From NCBI GenBank assembly GCA_013398955.1, contig VWPU01018894.1:1-64000 (forward strand): 64,000 nucleotides of DNA, in the 5' to 3' direction. The notes under the pieces were generated by a model. The model did not search any database. It worked only from the letters and a program-made list of their open reading frames with translations, and was not told the DNA's origin. Position numbers and translations under genes: made by a program. Origin of the DNA: Callaeas wilsoni. Its lineage: Eukaryota > Chordata > Aves > Passeriformes > Callaeidae. Below, piece after piece: positions 49,101 through 60,721 of this stretch (positions within the stretch are counted from its first letter, which is position 1; each line of letters starts with the position of its first letter).

Positions 49101-52100
49101 GCATTAGATGTGTTAAACAATAAAACTGAACCTTTCATAACTAGAAAGAGCTTGCAGTATGCCTAGATTCAAATTTGATCAGGTATTTCTGTCTGACAGC
49201 TGTTTGGCAGGGTAGTCAGAATGTGATGTTTGCTTTTGGTTTTCACAGACACTTGTTTATGAACAAAATCAGCCTGCATGTTAATAGAGAAAATGACAGA
49301 CCAACTTTGTGACAGCTTGAGCACAACTTGAGTACCGTAACTGAGGTAGGCTTAGTGAGTAATCTTTGCAGGGTGCCAAAACAACAAGTATCTGCCAATT
49401 TAAACAACAGAACAACAGAAATGCAAACCCTCAAAATTGGCAGTGTTCAAATTCTACTCCGAGTAAAGCCTATGGTCCACTTAACTCATGCATAGATCAC
49501 AGCTATGCATCATAGACACAAACAAGACTATTTTGAAAATACAGACATCAGGGAGGACAGACTCAGTGTGTAAGTCTCAATAATCATACCAAGTAAAAGA
49601 TTTCAATCCTATTCAAGTTGAGGTTCATAAATTTTATCTAGCATGATGAGCCAAAATAAATAAGGCAGCATTTCTTCTACAGAAATGCAAAAAGACTTTG
49701 AGTTATTAGTTCAGTCAATAGATTCTCTTTCTTATTTCAGTCATTACTTACTAAAAAGGGTCTGAACAACCAAGGAGTGTTCCCTCAAAGTTCGTAAGTT
49801 GTACTTATTGAGCATGCTCAAGCTGCTTGTTGAATCAAAGACTAGTCTCCTGTTACAGAAGAAACTCCTTTTGCACCCACACCCACGCCCCTCAAAAAAT
49901 TAATAATGTCTAGTTTATGGGTGTAGTTATACATGATTCAATGAATCAACTTCTTAAAAGGTATGTTGAAGAAAATAACTGATGAAATACTTCAGTCATG
50001 TTGGTTGAAAATCCTGTTTTCCTTACTATTATTTATTACTTATTATAAAGCTACATATTTCATTATCACACAATTCCTGAGACATGTTATGCCAAGATCA
50101 AATTGTACATACAACTACCCACAAAACCAGTGTTAATTTACATGTTATATATAAAAATCCCTATGGAGTGAACAGATCAAATACACAAAAGCAGCAACAC
50201 CTGAAGCAGACTGACTCCTTCCAAAACACAGCCACAGCCTTGATACAACTACAAAACAGCGTGAGAACAAAACAGCTGCATTTTTGTCAAAAAGCTACTT
50301 CACTGGCCTGTACAAAAATTACTCTAAACCAAGTCATTCCTTTATTAATGGTACTTATGGAGTTGTCACATATTACTGTGGCCTGGAACTTGAATCAACA
50401 ATCACTAAGTAAGCACAACTACACTGTAAGAGGGTATTTCCTATTAGGTAGGAAATGTTCAAAATTCCCACTTGCAGGTTTGTCTTCTCCCCACCCCCTA
50501 CACAGAAACCAACATCTCCCCTTTATGCTGTAAAAGCCAACAAATTAACATGAGAAAATTGAATTTATATCAGCTGCACTGAACTTTGATTCTCCTTGAG
50601 GATGTGGGTTTGTCTTTCAGATTAACAAAATATAAGTATACCTAAAAGCCTGGGATTTTTTAAACCCAGAAGTTACTCCTTTAACTTTTCTGGTCTTATA
50701 AACCAGAAATTAATTTTTTTTTGATTGCTTGTTTCTAACTCAGAAATTATCTTTAAACTTTTTTATTTTTAGAACTCTCCAAATACATCTCCCTTCCTTT
50801 AAAAATCATACAAAAATCTGCATCCTCTTTCAGTACAATCAGGTATGGCCAGCTCAGTCACATCAGCTCCTTCTGCAGTGCAACATTCACTGTATTACAT
50901 TGAATTCAGTATACACAATCACCACGTTCAACTGCTCTAGAGAGTAGCTAGCACAGAAGACAAAAATTTCAGGTCAACATTATACAGAAACTGTCAAGAC
51001 TGTCAAGCATCTCATTTTAGCCCTCCCAACCCCAAACCAATATATTTATATTTCCTTTTTTCTCTCTCTCCTACCAATGTTTTCATTTTTACAGCAGTTG
51101 CTGAGTAAATGCTACAGGTTTCCAGAGTGAGATAATTTCAGTTAGATATTGTGAAAGTCCTCATTGTTACAGAGTTCTGGTAAAACTAGGTAAATTTAAC
51201 CTAAAGGGGAATGACAGAAGTTTGTATTACATATAAAGCCAAATATTAAGTGATTTTATTTCATCTTAGTATTCAGAGCCAAGATCTGGAAATAAAACAA
51301 GTCATTCTGAGGCACATCAGAATCAAAAATTTTCAGATATAGCTCAGGATATAACACTTCTTTACTGTATTTTTCTTATCATACTATTTATGCTTTGATT
51401 TAGCGCCCAATTTAGCACAGTGGCAACACGTGTTGATAAAGTCAGAGCCACAGTCTCACAGAAATACTATCTCATGAAATTGTACTGGCAACCGCTCTGT
51501 CCCCAGCCCTTCTTCCTGGATGAGTCTTACATGAGTCTGTTGTAAGTTTCTCAAATTCTATGTTTGGTCCTGTGTCCTGGACAGACTTTGGACTCACATA
51601 ATAGTTTTGTCCCTCAGCACTGTCTCTGACCTCTTTTCATTTTGCTCCTGATTGGACTCCTAGGTGCACTCTGAACCTGACTACAGGCTCTGCTGCCTCC
51701 GGAGCTGCCAGTGTCTGGCTCTGCCACTCTATCCTTAATTTGGTTTCTTTCTTTTTTTCTTCTAATTTTACTAATCTATACTTTAGCTTCTAGACACCAC
51801 CAATTCTTGCATTTTTCAGGAACTTGACAAAAAAATTAGATTTAAAAAATCGTTTTACTTGCAGAAGGATTTTGCAGTTACTTCCAGAAAAAAAACCTGC
51901 TTTCGATCCACAAAATCCTACAGTGCTCTAAAAGTAAAGACCTTCGATCGTTTTCCAAGAATGACAAAATTCCATGCATCTCCGCTGTGATTCTCCAAGC
52001 TTTCTTTCTTCTCTAGGATGAGGACATTAGTTTCAGAAATTCCTGGGTATCTGCTATTATCTTCATACAAATGTCACTGCCTTTCTCACATTACTGTAAC

Positions 52101-55100
52101 ACAACAGCCAAAAAAAAATTAAGTTTCTGATAACCTGTTTCTGTACGCCCCCAAAAAGAAATCGAGATGAGTAATCCTGGAATTTTTTTACAAGGTTACA
52201 GTGACTACCACTATCTCACACAGAACTTTAATTCTTCCTACCATTAAAGATTATTTCGAACCAAGAATCTCAACATCTGTTGGGAAGGGGGCTTCACCTG
52301 TTTGAATATTAATACCCAGTGCTCTTTATGGCCTAGGTTATCCAAAACAACTACATGCGACTTGCAGACTTGAGTCACAGCTTCACATCACAGGCAGGAT
52401 ACCTTAAGCAATCTAAAAATGGGCATTAGTGCTGATGTTCAGGCATCTGGATCCCAAACTGACCAGAAATGTTTTGCATCTATCCGACTGCTGGATAATA
52501 AAAGAAAAAAAAAAGGAGTATCTGAAACATGCTATTTCACTTACCCCACTGTTAAAAATCACCAACAGTTAAAAATAAAAAATTAAAAGGAGAAAAAAAA
52601 TAGGTCTGTAACTTAAAGACAGTGGTTTGAAAATTGGATTCCCACTCTGGCTTCTCAAGGCTGTAGCAGGCGAGAACTTCCCCACATGGCAGAAAAAAAT
52701 CAGAAGCTAAACAAAAAATCATACACTTCAATCTGGCAAAAAACTACCAGTGATACTAGATTAAAACCGTAAATCCTAATTCCAAGAATTATTTTATAGT
52801 AGATTTTAGGAGTTTTAGAAGCATAACAATTGCCTTTAAGGACAATGGTATTTTTAATCAGCCACTTAAAATGGAAGAGAGAAAAGCACAGAGGTGATTT
52901 AAAGCAGCCAAATTCTATCACATTACTTCCTGTGCGTTGCCTAGAGGCTATGCGAAGTTAGTAATCACACTAATTCGGTCCCATCACTATGAAAAAGATG
53001 CAAGAAGGCAATGATGATGATTCTGGCAGAGAATTACTACTTTCCTCCCAGCACACAGAGAAACATATGCTGGATACCAGTATGTGATTTCTGTTCAAAA
53101 GGAAACTTCTGTGTGAAGCTTTCCTAATCCACAGAGAAGATTCTGAGTGAAATAACAAATCCCCAGTGGATATGCAGTTCTTCAACACTACTATGGTGAA
53201 GCCTGCTTCCTCAAGGAAGAAATAAAAGCTCTTGAAATATTTTTGGCAGTTCAAGAGAGGTCTGTGTACTTATCTGAAGTGCTTATAACCCTCCTTCATA
53301 GAGAGAGGGTAAACTAATTCTGCACTTCAAATATTCTAAGAGTTCTGTTTCTGTGAATGATTCACCTCCCTCAATTCCTCAGAAATTTTGCTCACACTTC
53401 TAATTTCGCTTTTCTCCAAGACCAGGTGGAACACTTCTCAACACTTTTTTGACAGATAATATACTAATCTTAAGAAATACTGAAGTTCTGAGCCTCAGTG
53501 TGTGAACTCAGTCCAGTCTTTTACTTTAGCAGTTTCTAGGCATGTTCACTGGCAGAAGTCTTGACAGCTCCACTGACCTCTCATCCTGTAAATTCTGGAC
53601 CAGTCAGTGGGACAAAGGATGACTGGTTTTATCTGTCTACTACCTTAGTATCTCCTTTTGTATTGTTGTTCCTCTGATATATGTCCATCACGCAGTTGGG
53701 ACTTACAAAAAGAAGAAACAGAAGCTAGAACATATTCACTGAGAGAGAAAGATGAATAGAATTCATCCTCCACACTTCCTAAAAGCATCTGACATTTGGG
53801 GCATTTTCGATCCATGTCAAATTCTGGCTGTAAGCCAGAAACACAGGCCCCAGCCAGCAAGCTTGGAAAGTGGCCATAAACAAAGATCACTCAGTTGAAC
53901 TTCAGCTGTCCAGGCAACCACCAAATAAAACTGTTTATTTCCAGGTCTTTTTTGAATAAATAGGCAAAATTTCTACAGCATGACTGCACTGGCAGCATTT
54001 CCTCAGAAGAGACTAAAATAAAAGAAAGGATAAGGATACCAATGCTGCACAGACTAACTCTGGCCCTGGGTCTATTGACAAGAAAGTTAAAATCTTGCAA
54101 TAATGCAGTGGTAGTGTACAACACTTATAAATAAATAAACCAAATAACTGTGAAAGGTTCCTCAACCATGCTCTAATAAAATCTTAGTTTTATACAAATG
54201 TCATGAGCCTCAAATCAATAGAGAATTACTTACGTGGACAGGTAAGGGAGATGTTTGGTGATGCATCTATTCTTCTGAATCAGTAACAAAAATTACCAAT
54301 TTATCTCTACTGTTACGCTTTCTGCCACTGTTGCAATGGCCTGTCACAGAAGGCCATCACTTCCTTGCATCTATTTCAAAATAAAAAAACCTGCACAGTC
54401 TGAGACAGCATGGAAAAAGGAACCCCCAAGAGTGTGGTAGTCCTCTCAGCAGATTATGTTTTGGGACCTTATGATCCAAAATCTAAAATATGTGCAATGA
54501 AGCATCTTTAATCAAATAGCAAACTCCGGCAAAGCCTCTTTCGTATCCATGTAACTGACAGTAAAATATCAAAACATACAAATTGATTCAATTTGTCAAT
54601 TACAATTTTAGTAAGAGTTCTGAAAACATTCACTTCAAATCCAAACCTGCAGAAGAAGACTCTGACTATTTGTTCATCATACTATTTAGAGCACCAAGTC
54701 TTGGATTCTAGAAAGCAAGGACGGAAAGGCAAAACATTCACATTAGATAGACTAATTTACAAACAAAGAAAGTAGCACTTTAGCTCTGTTTCATGTATTT
54801 AGCATTTTCTTCCTTCCATAATGACTGAGAACTAATTTTTTGATACCCACAACCTTCACTAAAAGCTGGCTTATCTTAATTTTAAAGCAATCACTAAGGA
54901 TAACATCTCTGAAGCCTTTTAAAAAGGAATAAAAAACAACAAAAGCGATTACATATGAGGTTGAACTTCTGCTTGTTTGGTTTTTTTTTCCAAGTAATTA
55001 TGCTACAACAGATAGAACCATTTTCTGCTCTGTACAGTTTTAAGCCTGGAAGTCTACTGGCACAAGGCATTGCAGCACCCCAATGGCTGTACCATGGTGC

Positions 55101-57004
55101 TTCAGCTTGCTTCTGCCTTGTGTACCCCTCTTGAGTTCATGCTCACAGCTTTGGGCTATTCAGTCATAACTAGTCTTCTGGCACTGAGCTCCACCTGCTG
55201 ACAAATCTCTCAAGTGTTGCAGAGCTCGCACACCAAGTCTCAGTTTTGCCAACCAGCTCCAGGAAAATGCTGCAGCACACAAAATAAATCTACGTGAAAC
55301 ACTTCTACAGTGAGAAGAGCATGTAATTTCAAACACATATTCTTAAAAGGTTATGAAGGTTATGAAGGTTGATGTCTTCCTAAAATTTTTTTTATCATGT
55401 AAGGAAAAAGGAGAAGGCATATTAAAGTGGCACAGAGATTTCACTATATGATTGCTAAACAAAATTAATTACTATTTTATATTAACTAAATCTATTGCCT
55501 GGTTTAAGCACTCCCTGAAGATTTCCTATTCTGTAACAATTTCCAAGGCAATACTGATGCTCTAAGTTTAAAGCTTTACCATGAAATGCAAATCGTTGTA
55601 ATTGTATGCAATTACCTGAGTAAATGTTTAGCAGGCATTGCACTATTCAAAAATTAATGATGTTTTTATTTCTATCTGATCATCAGACATATAAAAGTTT
55701 TGTTGCTGTTGTTTTCTTCATTTTAATTACCATGGACTACTGCCATACTTTGTTGATCATATTAAGAGCAAAAATATACCTTATGTACCTTAAGACAAAT
55801 GGCAGGCCACACATCCACTGACTGAACACCTAAATATGGAAAAGTTAGCTCAAGTAGCTTCCAATTACTGGTTAAATGTTATAAAGTGACATAGTACATA
55901 ACACTTTGGATGCTACTAGATTTTTGTCAAAATATATCTGTTTACAAGGAATAACCAGCATTTTTTTAGTATCTCTCTCCATACTTTAAGTACCGAAGAA
56001 AACATGAACTATGAATCTCCCATTAACATACTGAATAGCATAAATGCCTAACTCTGAGGGGCTCAAAGACAGGATTTTAAACTTGTAGTGCCTTCAGCAT
56101 CATAATTATCTCTGTCTTGCATGGGTAAGTCAGTAGAAAAGTATAACTGCTAGTAACAGCAAAATGTTTCATTTTTCCATATACAATGACAAAACTGTTA
56201 AATGTGATGTTCAGAAATAACAAAAAATACATTTTTGTTTCACTCCTTGCTATGATATCCTGATTGAAAAAGAGAATCATTCAGCAATTTCCTTTTCTTC
56301 CTAAAATGAGTACATGACTACCAATACACAGCAAGCATACTACAAAAAATCTATTGACTAAAGCAAACCATATTGAAGACACTAACAAAATACAAAACTT
56401 CCGACAGTTAACAGAGGCAAAAAAGAACCAGGAAACTAAGCTAAAACACTCACATAACATTACACTGTCTATAAAAACTTATCTAACAGCATTTTAGAAT
56501 TTCACTCCTTGTTAGTATTCTATTATATAGTTACCTAATGTAAGAGAAGGGAAACAAAACAATTTGCAAACTATTCCACCATGAAATTGGCTCTATTTAT
56601 ATGATATAAATACTTAGGAGATACAAAACAAATAAAATTGTTTTGCATATCCTCTTTTAAATTTTACATTACAAAACAAAAATATTACTTGTGACCTGAG
56701 GACATGAAAATTTGCTTCATATGGATGCTGACAACACAAGCCAACTATGACTTTCTAATTCTTACGAAAAAAAATTGTAAAACAAGCGTTTACAATTAAT
56801 TTCTAAAGAGGAATGAATAACCACATTCAAGTGTGTCAGAGTAACATTTAGATGGACTGCTCTCAGAAGAAGTGGAGAAACCTTAATGCATTTATAGCTG
56901 AAGAAAGAGTGATCCTATTGAATGATACCAGGATGAGCAATCAGCAGCAAGAACATTCCGTTTCTGATCTTTTACAGCCCTATACTTCTAAGAGGTTTTA
57001 CTAC

Positions 57005-57020
57005 AAAAAAAAAAAAAAAA
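57005..57020 (+). repeat. A homopolymer, 16 bases
   Basis: An uninterrupted A run about 65 bp before the CR1 fragment at 57085. It does not sit at a CR1 3' end, so it is not that element's tail. Confidence 0.9.
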
Positions 57021-57084
57021 TCCCATTTTAAAAATTACCAGGATGTTCATTTACAGAAACAACCCATCAGAGTATTGTTTTTTC

Positions 57085-57640
57085 ATCCTGAGATACAGTC
57101 AAGACTGCCGGGTCAGGGCAATGCCAGACACGAGCACAGACTGGGAGAAAGAAGAGCACAACAAGAGCAGCCCTGCAGAGAAGGACTTGGGCGTGCTGGT
57201 AGACAAAAAGCTGAACATGAGCTGACACTGTGCACTTGCAGCCCAAAGGGTCAACCACGTCCTGGGCTACACCCAAAGCACCGTGAGCAGCAGGACTGTG
57301 GAGGTGACTCGCTCCCTCTACTCTGCCCCTCTGAGATCCCACCTTGAGAACTGCACCCAGGTCTGTGGTCTTTAACACAAGAAAGGGATGGAGCTGTTGG
57401 AACAAGCCCAGAGGAAAGCCACTAAATTGATCACAGGGCTGGAGCACCTCTCCCATGACAACAGGCTGAGAGAGGACTTATTCAGCCTGGAGAAGGGAAG
57501 AAAGATCTCCAGGAAGATCTCATTAAAGCCCTTAAGTACTTAAAGGAAGATAATAAGAAAGATGGAAGGTGACTCTTCACACCTGCAAATAGTGATATAA
57601 TAGGGGGAAACAGTCTTGGTCTAAAAGAGGAGAAGTTCCA
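57085..57640 (+). repeat. CR1 LINE, ORF2 C-terminus and 3' region fragment
   Basis: The longest CR1 piece here, on the plus strand. It preserves the reverse-transcriptase C-terminus as SSPAEKDLGVLVDKKLNMS, followed by a stop. In shifted frames it continues with the usual alanine-rich block, an HLEN-like box and ATKLITGLEHLSHDNRLRED. It lacks the terminal CR1 3' repeat and runs straight into the acrosin-related segment. It is clearly inactive. Confidence 0.88.
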
Positions 57641-57884
57641 GCACCTGAGCAGAGCCTTGCTCTGCCAGGAACACAGTTCTGGCACGAGCTGTGAGAGAGG
57701 AGACAGCCCCAGTACTGACAGTGACCACCCAACACTATCTTAATCCTCTCTGCTCCACTGTCGGGTGACAGCAGTGGCGCTTTTGTGTGCAGAGACAATA
57801 GGCCTGACTACTTCTGGCTCACTGGAGTGACCAGCTGGGGAAGAGGCTGTGTGAGAGAAAAATGCCCCAGAGTCTGCACCACCT

Positions 57885-57920
57885 CTCAGCACTTCTACTG
57901 TGTGCTGTAGAAGTGCTGAG
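57885..57920. repeat. Perfect 14-bp inverted repeat inside the acrosin relic
   Basis: CTCAGCACTTCTAC at 57885-57898, an 8-nt spacer, then GTAGAAGTGCTGAG at 57907-57920. The left arm encodes the conserved SQHFY; the right arm is its exact reverse complement and contributes the TAG stop. The palindrome replaces the end of the protease domain. Confidence 0.92.
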
Positions 57921-58276
57921 CACACAGTCGAGGTGTAGGAGCTTATCCAACATCACAGGCATCGAATAATTTTACGATCACCGCAAACCCCTTCTCAGAA
58001 GGCAAGGCCAATACCAACACCATCAGGCATATTTAGCTCCTGTCTTTTTTCAAGTCCAAAAGCTGGTAGAATTCTTTACTGAGGTGCAGGAGCTCCTGCA
58101 GCTCCTAAGGGAAAAACAGCAGGAGCAGCAGGATGAATAAGATCCAGTGCAGACTGCAGTGGATCACGACCATTTCCTTCTGGGGCAATTTCTGCTGATC
58201 CCAAGGCAGCCTCAGTACCAAAGGCCTGCATGCAAATGCTGTATCCTGTACATGCTGAACTTGACTTAGCTGTGGA

Positions 58277-58282
58277 AATAAA
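58277..58282 (+). terminator. Poly(A) signal of the acrosin relic
   Basis: AATAAA in tgtggaaataaagttgcc, 137 bp after the TAA that ends the Gln-rich tail frame. The spacing fits a short 3' UTR. Confidence 0.55.
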
Positions 58283-58934
58283 GTTGCCTGCTTTCACAGT
58301 TAACCCTGTTTTCAGTCCCATTCAGCCTCCTGTACAAGACAAGGACTTCCACATCTGGCACCCACAAAATAAGTCTGCATGTCCAAGAGTGGCTTAGCCC
58401 TTCTGGCAAGCTTTGCCTTGAAGAAGCAAGGTAAGTGGTAATTCTGCACAACTTATTCTTCAGATGGAACTTAACACATCACACTTCATGACAGGTCTTC
58501 TCTGCAAGGCAGCTTGAATAATCAGCATTATTTTCATAAAAGGTGAAGGCACTCTGAACTCTCAGATAACATAGGCCAGATGGAACTACATAAACTAGAA
58601 CAAGTTACTTAAAGTACAAAATCCACATTAAAAATGAATGTTAACATACAAATACGTCCCTGATTTACTTTCACAAGTTGCCTTAACAGTATATTTCACT
58701 TATTAATTTAAAAAATAAAACAACAAAAACCCACATTATCCTCTATTTCAGCTTACACAACATCACTTAGTGTGTTAAATATTTCTGCCTCCTTTTGTAC
58801 CAATTTCCTGTTCCTGTTTTACCTTCTGCCTGAGAAGCTGACCAGACTGCCTCTCATCATCAGGCCCCTTTCTAATTGCTCTCTTGGCTTTTCTCTGCAA
58901 CCTTGCATTGGGTTAAAAGTAGCAAGATTTTGTA

Positions 58935-59032
58935 AAGCGTTGCATCCTGCTCTAGTGGAAGGTGTTGAAAGGGGTTGGAACTAGGTAATCTTGAAGGTCC
59001 CTTCCAACCCAAACCATCCTATGCCTCTGTGT
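58935..59032 (+). repeat. CR1 LINE, 3' end fragment
   Basis: Short plus-strand CR1 tail with ggggttggaactaggtaatc, then cttgaaggtcccttccaacc, caaaccatcctatgcctctg. The end repeat has drifted from attctatgattctatg. The left boundary is approximate. Confidence 0.8.
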
Positions 59033-59290
59033 TTCCTGTTCCCCTGCCCTCCTGCAGAGGCCACCGTGCCCTCAACAGAACCAGCCACCCTGTGCCATCT
59101 GCCCTGGGCACTTCGGGCACAGCAGTGGCTGCACTGGAGGTGATGAGGCCTCACTCCTTGCAGGTGACACTGGAGGTGACACGGTGCTGGCAGTGATGGA
59201 GCTGCTGTGTCTCTGTCCTGCTGGCCCTGCGCAGGCCCGCGCTCAGCACACAGGATTATTTTCTCCCACTCACTGCAACAGAGCTTTGAA
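59033..59290. other. GC-rich patch of unknown origin
   Basis: A stretch of about 260 bp markedly richer in GC than the intron around it, directly after a CR1 tail. It contains two related ctggaggtga units (59134-59143 and 59170-59179) but no clear tandem array. Both strands have open frames (up to 126 codons on the minus strand) with no recognisable protein. It could be a small minisatellite or part of a decayed element. Confidence 0.3.
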
Positions 59291-60531
59291 CACCACAAAG
59301 CAGACTTCAGTAATCTTGAACTGAAGGGCAAGAGTACCACTCTTATGAGTAAACTCATCATCTCAACTAACCCTAGCAGACACTAACCACTAGCACTACT
59401 ACAGGATATGGTATTAAATAACTAACAAGATAGCCTACCACAAAAAGATTCCAAGCCTCCTAATCTTTCGCAATCATTTTCCTGATCCTTCTTTTCTCTT
59501 TCTTCATCTTTTTGTAATTTTTAAACTCCTTCTAGGTCACGACAAGCGTACAAGCTTTGTAAAATAATGTTTTGTACCATTGTAAATGACAACTACCTCA
59601 TAGTGCCTTGTAAATATTAAACAGCAGTGGAAGCAAGAGAATGCTGACAATCAAGTATAATTGTAGAATGGGAATCAAATGGTTCCACAAACAGACAGGG
59701 GAAGAAAAAAGCTTTCCTCTTAGAATCAACCATTTAATTATCATTTCACAGAGCTACTGCCCCATGGGCCAAAAAGAATATCAGGCTAAACCTCAAAGAA
59801 AAAAAGTCACAAGTATCTCCTACATGTCAAAACTAATCCACAAAGGCAAACACTACTGTTTGTCCCTTTAGTAAACAGGTACTGTTTGTTTGCTTTTTTA
59901 TGTGGCCTACAAACTTTGCACATAGCTGCATACAACGAAGAAAAGGAAGTCACACAAAATATTAGCAAAGTAAGGTACTTACTTAAATTACATGAGGCCT
60001 CATCAGACCAAAAAAATTTCCCTTTAAATCTTAAGAATTAAATGTAAACATTTAAAAATAAGTTGCAAAGAAACCAATGTTCATTTCTGCTTAAGAAAAG
60101 AGTAATTACAGTACATGAAATTAATTTCTCAATTACGTAACATGCAGCAATTCCAAGAGCTTTTGCTGTTAATTTTCTATCTACAATGGTAAATTTATTT
60201 CTTCAACACAGCCAAGGCAAGAGCTACTCAGTCACACTTACTAAATCTACATAAGGGTTAAGACTTTTCTTTATAGAACAGTGTAATGAAAATCTAAGCA
60301 TCAAATGTAGAGAAGACCAATCCAAGTCCCCAGACACAGATGGTTATGACTTACTGCCACTTAAAAAGAAAAAATATCACACAACTGAACTTCTTGTCCA
60401 AACAAGCCTCCAAAAATGCAAAGTGAAGTCCATTCATTTTAATCATCCAAGTGAGTATCCTGCTACTCTGATCTCGGGTCTGAAGTACAATGGCAGGACT
60501 ACACAGTTCAGTAAACAGGTGTAAAACTCAC

Positions 60532-60721
60532 CATAGAAGTCACTGATCTGGCATCTTCTTCATAATTCACTACAGGTGGTGGCTCTTTCCCATCATTCTC
60601 TTGAACCTTTTGTTCCAGTAGTTCTTTCTGGGCTGCAAATTTTGCCTCAGAGCATCTTAATTGCTGGACTGTTTGCTTAAGTTCTTCAAGAGCTTGCTTT
60701 TGGCTCAGCAAGAGTACAATA
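60532..60721 (-). CDS. FER: FER exon: end of coiled-coil region with Tyr402 site
   Basis: A 190-nt exon: one base completing a split codon, then 63 codons, ending in phase 0 after the codons for SVTSM. The acceptor reads tttctttgcag|T and the donor ATG|gtgagt. It matches human residues 350-412. The first 40 residues (from [16 protein letters not shown] to LLEQKVQEN) have the heptad-like Leu/Gln/Lys/Glu pattern of the central coiled coil, which mediates FER oligomerisation. Next comes a proline patch (EPPPVV) and NYEEDAR, whose tyrosine falls at position 402, a known autophosphorylation site in mammals. A preceding exon ending in phase 2 is needed and is not found between here and the right edge. 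Confidence 0.95.

Larger units (their letters stand above)
57764..58282 (+). pseudogene. Acrosin-like terminal exon, broken
   Basis: Acrosin is the serine protease of the sperm acrosome. From 57764 the plus strand encodes GDSSGAFVCRDNRPDYFWLT, then GVTSWGRGC and TTSQHFY, the C-terminal quarter of an S1 protease with acrosin-type spacing. It stops at TAG 57908-57910, where the WI-type end of the domain should be. A second open stretch (57970-58140) encodes a Gln/His-rich segment, then VQKLVEFFTEVQELLQLLRE and a Gln-rich end with TAA. This resembles the C-terminal tail of avian acrosins as I remember it. AATAAA follows at 58277. Damage: GDSGGP has become GDSSGA, and a pyrimidine tract before the exon ends in tcg instead of the expected cag acceptor. 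The remaining intron trace indicates a genomic, not retrotransposed, copy. Upstream exons are absent; CR1 sequence abuts instead. Confidence 0.82.
37410..60531 (-). other. FER: FER intron, 23.1 kb, richest in foreign sequence
   Basis: Holds, by position, an inverted-repeat hairpin (38619), an A/C tract (38821), CR1 5' endonuclease-region sequence (40640), a CR1 tail (44041), a histone H2A relic (45949), CR1 ORF2 3' sequence (57085), an acrosin relic (57764), a CR1 tail (58935) and a GC-rich patch (59033). In mammals the testis form FerT starts from a promoter in the equivalent intron. I could not identify a FerT-type first exon. 41050-44030, 44250-45900 and 46200-57080 show nothing I can name. 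Confidence 0.75.

Noticed and set aside
50084..50533. 149-codon open frame on the plus strand
   Set aside because: Composition follows the local AT-rich DNA, there is no domain or similarity, and a frame of this length is expected about once by chance in such a window.
53645..53890. Minus-strand frame with a CPKC motif and a gtaagt donor, considered as a FerT-type first exon
   Set aside because: The donor leaves one extra base (T), and joining to the phase-0 exon at 37409 would create an immediate TGA. The phase-0 frame has a TAG just upstream.
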